Shown here piece after piece: positions 1 to 5,215 of a stretch of 9,289 bases of DNA. The position numbers were made by a program, and so were the translations under genes. Location of the stretch: positions 1 to 9,289 of the forward strand of contig URBB01000083.1 in NCBI GenBank assembly GCA_900545835.1. Direction: 5' to 3'. The DNA is from an uncultured Collinsella sp. (GTDB taxonomy: Bacteria; Actinomycetota; Coriobacteriia; Coriobacteriales; Coriobacteriaceae). Position 1 is the first letter of the stretch, and every line of letters begins with the position of its first letter. The notes below the pieces were generated by a model. The model had not been told where the DNA came from. It searched no databases and saw only the letters and a list, made by a program, of their open reading frames with translations.

Positions 1-618
1 CCCATGGACGAGTCCGGCGATGATGCAGAGTCGGATGGCTCGGAGATGACGGATGCAGACGTGGCCGCTGTCGAGCCCGCCGGCAATCCCATGGCGCTGG
101 GCTCGGCCTTCCACGCCGCCTGCCAGTGGCTCATCGAGATGGGTGCCGATGCGCTGCCCGCTGAGCGTGCTGACGCCCTGGCTCGCCTGTGGTGTCTGAC
201 GCCGGAGCAGCGCGAACGCTTCGATGTTGCCCTGGACCGCTGGCTCAAGTCGGCTGTTCGTGCCGACCTGCTCGCGTGGCCGTGCGTTCGCGCCGAGGTG
301 CCGTTCTTTTCGTTGGGCTGCGAGGACGAGGACATCGCTCGCTACGGCGCCTATGCCGAAGGCGCCATCGATGCACTGGCGACCGACCCGGCCGATCCGT
401 CGCGTGCGCTGGTCATCGACTACAAGACGGGTGGCACACCAGACGAGACGCCGGAGCAGCTGCGGGAGAAGCATGCCCTGCAGGCGCGCGTCTATTCGGA
501 CGTTCTGCACAAGGCGGGCTATGAGACGGTGACCGTCAAGTTCGTCCGCGTGGAGCAGCCGGATCCGACCCTCTTCGTCGAACCCGCCGAGCCTCAGGTA
601 GTCACCTACAACCTCTAG
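1..618 (+). CDS. AddA/UvrD-type helicase-nuclease, C-terminal RecB-family nuclease domain (5' partial)
   Basis: The frame is open from the first base of the window to TAG at 616-618, so this is the C-terminal end of a larger protein. It begins with an acidic, low-complexity linker. The RecB/AddA-type PD-(D/E)XK nuclease motifs follow in order: the His of GSAFHAAC (nt 112-114), the Asp of GAIDAL (nt 370-372), the IDYKTG motif with Asp at nt 418-420 and Lys at nt 424-426, then the Q-x-x-x-Y motif (LQARVY). In AddAB/RecBCD enzymes this domain cuts DNA during double-strand-break processing, using metal held by these acidic residues. AddB C-terminal nuclease domains carry an iron-sulfur Cys cluster; no such cysteines follow the DYK motif here, so AddA-like or another UvrD-nuclease fusion fits better. 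The helicase part lies outside the window, so the exact family member is inferred. ATG at nt 4 is unlikely to be the true start, because it would begin in the linker and has no visible ribosome binding site. Confidence 0.8.
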   Translation, partial: PMDESGDDAESDGSEMTDADVAAVEPAGNPMALGSAFHAACQWLIEMGADALPAERADALARLWCLTPEQRERFDVALDRWLKSAVRADLLAWPCVRAEVPFFSLGCEDEDIARYGAYAEGAIDALATDPADPSRALVIDYKTGGTPDETPEQLREKHALQARVYSDVLHKAGYETVTVKFVRVEQPDPTLFVEPAEPQVVTYNL

Positions 619-629
619 CCCTCAATAAC

Positions 630-692
630 TTGCGGTGGAATACGGACTGTTTTGGCCAGAAAAGCCGCCAATCAGTCCGTATTTCACCGCAA
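630..692 (+). repeat. Hairpin repeat unit 1 (63 nt, twin of unit 2)
   Basis: The left arm (630-649) begins TTGCGGTGGAATA and pairs with the right arm (673-692) ending TATTTCACCGCAA over 20 consecutive pairs, with one G-T wobble (638/684). Inner pairs (TT/AA, then GGC/GCC with a bulged T at 653) extend the stem. There is no T-run after the right arm, so it does not look like an ordinary intrinsic terminator, although it starts 11 nt after the upstream stop codon. It aligns without gaps to the unit at 722-784. Function is unknown. Confidence 0.9.
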
Positions 693-721
693 TTCAGGAG
701 GGTCGCTCGGGCCCTTTGAAG

Positions 722-784
722 TTGCGGTGGAATAGTTCCTGTTTTACGGCTCAGACGGGCCAAACGGGAACTATTTCACCGCAA
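722..784 (+). repeat. Hairpin repeat unit 2 (63 nt, twin of unit 1)
   Basis: Arms 722-744 and 762-784 pair over 23 consecutive positions with two G-T wobbles (730/776 and 740/766). An inner GGC/GCC pair (748-750 with 759-761) closes an 8-nt loop. The outer 13 nt of each arm are identical to unit 1. The stem block at 735-738/768-771 differs from unit 1 at all four pairs, but pairing is kept. The 29-nt spacer between the units (693-721) shows no pairing of its own that I could find. No T-run follows. Confidence 0.9.
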
Positions 785-840
785 CTGCAGTAGGAGCCGT
801 GTGGGTTTGGCTAGGTTCGGGTGGCGTCCGCGCCGTGCGG

Positions 841-846
841 TAAAAT
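841..846 (+). promoter_or_regulatory. Possible -10 box for dnaE
   Basis: TAAAAT matches five of six bases of the sigma-70 -10 consensus and lies 39 nt before the dnaE start, in a gap otherwise rich in G and C. No convincing -35 box is found 16-18 nt upstream; the nearest weak candidate, TTCGGG at 816-821, has a 19-nt spacer. The dnaE ribosome binding site, GGAG at 874-877, lies 8 nt before ATG. Confidence 0.35.
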
Positions 847-885
847 CGTTCAGTCAGAACACGAACCCGCATCGGAGCTCATCAC

Positions 886-3800
886 ATGGCATTCGTCCAT
901 CTGCACAATCACACTGTCTTCTCCATGCTCGACGGCGCAACCCGTATCCAGGATATGGTCAACCGCGCTGTTGAGCTGGGCATGCCCGCCGTGGCCATTA
1001 CCGACCACGGTTACATGTACGGCGTGCCCGACCTAGCGCTGGCCTGCGACGCCGTTAACCACAACACGCCCGAGTACAAAACGTGGAGCCACGACAAGGC
1101 CTTCTTGGAAAAGGACCGTCGTGACGAGCTGGTGGAGCCCGATCCCGAGGCCAACCCGCGCGAGCATGCCCAGTATGTGAAGGACATGGCCATGTGGGAC
1201 GAGAAGGGCAACATCGACGAGCTCAAGCCGCCGCTGGTCATCAAGCCCATCTTTGGCTGCGAGGTCTACTTTACGCCGGACGAGACGCTCGCCCGCGACC
1301 ACAAGCCCGAGCTCTACCACATGATCCTTCTGGCCAAGGACCAGGAGGGCTACGTCAACCTGATGCAGACGGTCTCCGAGGCCGCCGTGCAGGGCTTTTA
1401 CTACAAGCCGCGCGTGACGCTCGATAACCTGCGCCGCCACGCCAAGGGCATGATCTGCACGAGTGCCTGTATCGCCGGCATCATCCCCAAATACATCGAC
1501 CGCGGCGACATGGAAGGCGCCATTAAATGGGCCGAGACCTTCCGTGATACCTTCGAGCCCGGCGACTTCTATATCGAGATTCAGGAACACGGCATTACCA
1601 CCGATAACGGCCTGACCGACGAGCAGATGGACCGCACGCTCATCGACATCGCCAAGCAGGTGGGCGTCAAGGTCATCGCCACCAACGACTTCCACTACCT
1701 GCGCCGCGAGGACGCGCCCGTGCAGGACGTCATCATGTGCATCGGCATGAACGCCAAGGTCGACGACCCCAACCGCATGCGCATGACCGGCTCGGAGTTT
1801 TACATGAAGACCGAGGAGGAGATGCGGGCGATGTTCCCGTATTGCCCCGAGGCCTGCGACAACACGCTCGAGATCGCCGACAAGTGCTACGTTGAGCTGG
1901 ACTGGGACTCCATCATCCTGCCGCGCTTCCCGTTGCTCGACCCCGGCGAGACGCACGAGAGCCAGTTCCGCCGCGAGTGCGAGAAGGGCCTGCGCCAGCA
2001 CTACGGCGACGACTGGGCCACGCGCGAGATCGGCGGCGTCAACATCAAAGAGCGCTTTGAGTACGAATACAAGGTCATCTGCGACAAGGGCTTTGCCGCC
2101 TACTTTTTGATCGTCGCCGAGTACGTGCAATGGGCCAAGGACAACGGCATTGGCGTCGGCCCCGGCCGTGGCTCGGCCGCCGGCGCTATCGTCGCCTACG
2201 CCATGAACATCACCGCGTTCGACCCGCTCGAGAACGGCCTGATGTTCGAGAGGTTCCTGTCCCCGCAGCGTACCGAGATGCCCGATATCGATATGGACTT
2301 CGACGATGAGCGGCGCCTCGAGGTCGTGGAGCACGTTCGTCAGCTCTACGGCCCCGAGAAGGTCACCCACGTCATCACCTACTCGACCATTAAGGCCAAG
2401 CAGGCCATCAACGACGCCGCGCGCGTCCTGGACTACCCGGTCTACATGGGCCAGCGCCTGTCCAAGATGGTCTCGAGCGATCCCAAGGTCAAGCTCAAGC
2501 AGGTGCTCGACAAACAACCCGGCAAAGAGGATCTGTTTAACCCCGACTTTGCCGAGGCCTATAAAAAGGACGACGACGCCCGCCGCATCATCGACACGGC
2601 GCTCTCGATCGAGGGCCTCACCCGCGGCGAGGGCGTGCACGCGTGCGCCGTTCTGATCTGCCGTGACCCCGTCAACGAGCACGTGCCCACCAAGCTCGAC
2701 ACCAAGGGCGGCGTCGAGATTACCCAGTACGAGGGTCATACCGTTGCCGACATGGGCCTGCTCAAGATGGACTTCTTGGGCCTGCGCACGCTGACGGTTA
2801 TCTCCAAGGCTAAGGCAAACATCAAAAAGAACTTCGGCATCGACATCAAAGAGGAAGAGATTCCCTTTGACGATCCCGAGATCTTTAAGCTCATGGGCTC
2901 CGGCCACACCGCCGGCGTCTTCCAGGTCGAGTCCGCCGGCATGACGGCCACGATCAAGAACATGAAGCCCACCGAGTACAAGCACGTCGTAGCATTGATC
3001 GCTCTGTACCGCCCGGGCCCGCTGGGCGCCGGCATGGTCTCGTCCTACATCAACCGTATGAACGGCAAGGAGCCGGCGGTCTCCTACGACGACCGCCTGG
3101 ACGACATCCTGGGCGAAACCTACGGCACCATGGTCTATCAGGAGCAGGTTATGCTCATCTCCGTCGAGATGTGCGGCTTCTCCAAGGGCGAATCGGACTC
3201 GCGTATCCGCAAGCCCGTGGCTAAGAAGAAGATCAAGCTGCTCACGTCGACGGTGCTCCACTGGGAGGATGGCTCGGACGAGACCACCTACGACCACTGG
3301 ATGAACGGCGCTATCAAGAACAACTACACGCGCGAGGTCGCCCAGAAGATTTGGGACGATGTTCTCGAGTTCGCGTCCTACGCCTTCAACAAGTCGCACT
3401 CCGCCGGCTACGCCATCCTGGTTATGCAGACGGCGTGGCTCAAGGCGCATTATCCGCACGAGTACATGGCGGCCGTTCTGACGTCCTACACGGGCAAGAC
3501 CGACAAGATCGTGCACTACGTCTCGGCGTGCCGTCACGACGGTATCCCCGTGCTGTCGCCAGATGTCAACGAGTCCGGCACCGAGTTCACGGCTACCAAG
3601 GAAGGCGTGCGCTTTGGTCTGGCTGGCATCCGCGGCGTGGGCACCGGCGTGGCGCAGGCGATTATCGCCGAGCGCGAGGCGGGCGGCCCGTTTAAGACGC
3701 TGCACGACTTTGTCGATCGCGTGGACTCGAGCCAGGCCAACCGTCGCGTGATCGAATCGCTGATCAAGGCAGGTGCCTTCGACTCCACGGGCTATCCGCG

Positions 3801-4689
3801 CCGTCAGATGATGCATTTTGTGGACAAGAACAATCCCGAGAACATCATCGATGCCGCAGTGAAGCGCCAGAAGGATCGTGCGAGCGGCCAGACCTCGTTC
3901 TTCGATATGTTCGGCGACGTTGAGGGCTCGGGCTTTGAGGTGAGCGTGCCCGACCCGGACGGCCAGGAGTGGGACCGCCACCTTAAACTGAGCCAGGAGA
4001 AGGAGGTTCTGGGCATTTACGTCTCGGACCACCCTCTGCGCCCGTTTGAGTATGCTCTCAGCAAAGCGCGCGACTTCTCGTTCTCGCAGATCGACACCGG
4101 CTACGAAGTTCAGAACCCCACGGGCGGCACTATCAACCAGGAGATTCCCGAGGGCAAGGCGCTGTGGTGGGCCGGCATGGTCTCGAGCGTGTCCAAGCGC
4201 GTGACCAAAAACGGCGACCCCATGGGCATCGTGCAGCTCGAGGACATGGAAGGCGAGGCCACGGTCGTGGTGTTCCCCAAGACCTACAAGGAGGCCGAGG
4301 GGTATCTGTACGGCGAGGTCGATCCCGAGACCGGCGCGCAACTGTCCGACGCCTTTGTGCGCATTAAGGGCAAGCTCGAGCGCTCGGACCGCGGCGACCA
4401 GATCATCGCGCAGGAGATCGTGCCGCTCGAGCTCAACGAGGAGAACAACAAGCCCAAGGTGTTTGAGGTCATGGTGCCCAACAGCCGCTTTAGCCAGGGC
4501 AATATGGCGCGTCTTGCCACGGTGCTTACCGCCAACCCGGGCGGCGACCGCGTGGAGATCTTTATCGAGCAGGTGGACGGGCGCGTGCTGCGCGCCGAGG
4601 TGCCTGCCAAGGTCAACGCGCGCTCGATTCCGCTGCTGGCTGAGGCCAAGGCGATTGTGGGTAATCAGGGACGCGTGACGGTTATCTAA
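886..4689 (+). CDS. dnaE: DNA polymerase III alpha subunit, replicative polymerase
   Basis: This 1267-aa protein copies the chromosome as the catalytic subunit of Pol III, working with the sliding clamp. The N-terminal PHP domain shows a full candidate metal set: H7, H9, D16, H41, E126, H145, C195, D268 and H270. The polymerase palm carries GPGRGS (residues 425-430), the catalytic PDIDMDF (D469, D471) and KMDFLGL (D629). A helix-hairpin-helix region starts near residue 911, a likely clamp-binding motif QTSFFDMF lies at 1002-1009, and an OB fold spans about 1093-1185. Start ATG 886 has GGAG 8 nt upstream and gives the expected N-terminus HLHNH. It is about 100 aa longer than E. coli DnaE. Much of the extra length is an acidic, charged insertion in the PHP domain (about residues 47-119), plus a smaller one near 784-808. 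An intact PHP site is known in DnaE1-type polymerases that proofread by themselves; that activity here is inference. Confidence 0.98.
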   Translation: MAFVHLHNHTVFSMLDGATRIQDMVNRAVELGMPAVAITDHGYMYGVPDLALACDAVNHNTPEYKTWSHDKAFLEKDRRDELVEPDPEANPREHAQYVKDMAMWDEKGNIDELKPPLVIKPIFGCEVYFTPDETLARDHKPELYHMILLAKDQEGYVNLMQTVSEAAVQGFYYKPRVTLDNLRRHAKGMICTSACIAGIIPKYIDRGDMEGAIKWAETFRDTFEPGDFYIEIQEHGITTDNGLTDEQMDRTLIDIAKQVGVKVIATNDFHYLRREDAPVQDVIMCIGMNAKVDDPNRMRMTGSEFYMKTEEEMRAMFPYCPEACDNTLEIADKCYVELDWDSIILPRFPLLDPGETHESQFRRECEKGLRQHYGDDWATREIGGVNIKERFEYEYKVICDKGFAAYFLIVAEYVQWAKDNGIGVGPGRGSAAGAIVAYAMNITAFDPLENGLMFERFLSPQRTEMPDIDMDFDDERRLEVVEHVRQLYGPEKVTHVITYSTIKAKQAINDAARVLDYPVYMGQRLSKMVSSDPKVKLKQVLDKQPGKEDLFNPDFAEAYKKDDDARRIIDTALSIEGLTRGEGVHACAVLICRDPVNEHVPTKLDTKGGVEITQYEGHTVADMGLLKMDFLGLRTLTVISKAKANIKKNFGIDIKEEEIPFDDPEIFKLMGSGHTAGVFQVESAGMTATIKNMKPTEYKHVVALIALYRPGPLGAGMVSSYINRMNGKEPAVSYDDRLDDILGETYGTMVYQEQVMLISVEMCGFSKGESDSRIRKPVAKKKIKLLTSTVLHWEDGSDETTYDHWMNGAIKNNYTREVAQKIWDDVLEFASYAFNKSHSAGYAILVMQTAWLKAHYPHEYMAAVLTSYTGKTDKIVHYVSACRHDGIPVLSPDVNESGTEFTATKEGVRFGLAGIRGVGTGVAQAIIAEREAGGPFKTLHDFVDRVDSSQANRRVIESLIKAGAFDSTGYPRRQMMHFVDKNNPENIIDAAVKRQKDRASGQTSFFDMFGDVEGSGFEVSVPDPDGQEWDRHLKLSQEKEVLGIYVSDHPLRPFEYALSKARDFSFSQIDTGYEVQNPTGGTINQEIPEGKALWWAGMVSSVSKRVTKNGDPMGIVQLEDMEGEATVVVFPKTYKEAEGYLYGEVDPETGAQLSDAFVRIKGKLERSDRGDQIIAQEIVPLELNEENNKPKVFEVMVPNSRFSQGNMARLATVLTANPGGDRVEIFIEQVDGRVLRAEVPAKVNARSIPLLAEAKAIVGNQGRVTVI

Positions 4690-4717
4690 GCTACCCCGGG
4701 TGAGATTGGAGGAAGTG

Positions 4718-5215
4718 ATGGCGCAGGGGACGTTTGTGCAGGCGCTTCGCAAAGAGGCGGCGTTGAGCGGCACCTTTATGAAGGGCCGCTCGCTCATGCT
4801 CAACGGCGCCGTGCTGTCGATTGAGGACAGCGGCTCGCGCTTCTCCAAAAACGTGACGGTTGAGGGCTCAGTGCGCGGCTCGCGCGGCGACCTGTACAAG
4901 ACGCACGTGGCGCTCGACATGGACGAGCACGAGGTTATCGACTACGACTGCGACTGCCCCGCCGCATACCGCTATCCCGGTATGTGCAAGCACGCCATCG
5001 CCACAGCGCTGGCGTACCTGGACACCAGCGGCATTGAGCCTGTTGAGGGGCTGCGCACGCCGGTTCGCACGTTTACGGCGCAGTCGAAACAGCCCGCGCG
5101 CACCGCACCCAAAGCGCCGGCCCGTCAACCCCAACTTTCCCTTTCCGGCGCCCGTCCCCACGAGCCCGAGCCTTGTGGCGGCGCTCTCCGATCTTTCGGA
5201 CGCGCGCATGGATGA
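4718..5215 (+). CDS. SWIM zinc-finger part of a SNF2 helicase (N-terminal fragment, frameshifted)
   Basis: This 165-aa ORF starts at ATG 4718 with GGAGG at 4708-4712, 5 nt upstream, and lies 28 nt after the dnaE stop, so the two are probably cotranscribed. It contains a classical SWIM zinc finger, CxC-x9-CxH: C78, C80, C90 and H92. SWIM domains bind DNA or protein and commonly form the N-terminus of bacterial SNF2 ATPases. After about residue 137 this frame drifts into proline-, arginine- and glycine-rich sequence without recognisable character and ends at TGA 5213-5215. Meanwhile the frame one base later becomes clearly coding and continues as the SNF2 protein. The simplest reading is one ancestral gene of about 1154 codons split by a single extra base (or loss of two). 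GTG codons at 4700 and 4715 are alternative starts, but they sit ahead of or too close to the ribosome binding site. Confidence 0.75.
   Translation: MAQGTFVQALRKEAALSGTFMKGRSLMLNGAVLSIEDSGSRFSKNVTVEGSVRGSRGDLYKTHVALDMDEHEVIDYDCDCPAAYRYPGMCKHAIATALAYLDTSGIEPVEGLRTPVRTFTAQSKQPARTAPKAPARQPQLSLSGARPHEPEPCGGALRSFGRAHG
5129..5215 (+). other. Frame switch between SWIM and SNF2 ORFs
   Basis: Coding potential passes from frame 2 to frame 3 (a +1 step) in this stretch. In the upstream frame, two CCC-C quadruplets occur, at 5129-5132 and 5156-5159. Each is a run of four C, where one extra base or a +1 ribosomal slip would join the frames. The downstream frame already reads as plausible protein (…TSPSLVAALSD…) from about nt 5160. 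The upstream frame ends with TGA at 5213-5215, overlapping an in-frame ATG of the SNF2 ORF at 5208-5210 (ATGGATGA). Whether this is a sequencing error, a real mutation, programmed slippage or coupled restart cannot be told from one sequence. Confidence 0.8.

Noticed and set aside
630..784. CRISPR-like array or rho-independent terminators for the paired repeats
   Set aside because: There are only two units, they are long hairpins rather than short repeats with unique spacers, and neither is followed by a T-run.
1033..4920. Long open frame of about 1295 codons on the - strand opposite dnaE
   Set aside because: It is antisense to a certain dnaE, the translation is low-complexity in V, L, G, H, D and A with no recognisable domain, and such long mirror frames are common in GC-rich genes.
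4860..5160. Start of the SNF2 protein at 4860
   Set aside because: Before about nt 5160 this frame reads as Arg/Thr/Trp-rich shadow of the SWIM coding region and has no ribosome binding site at 4860.
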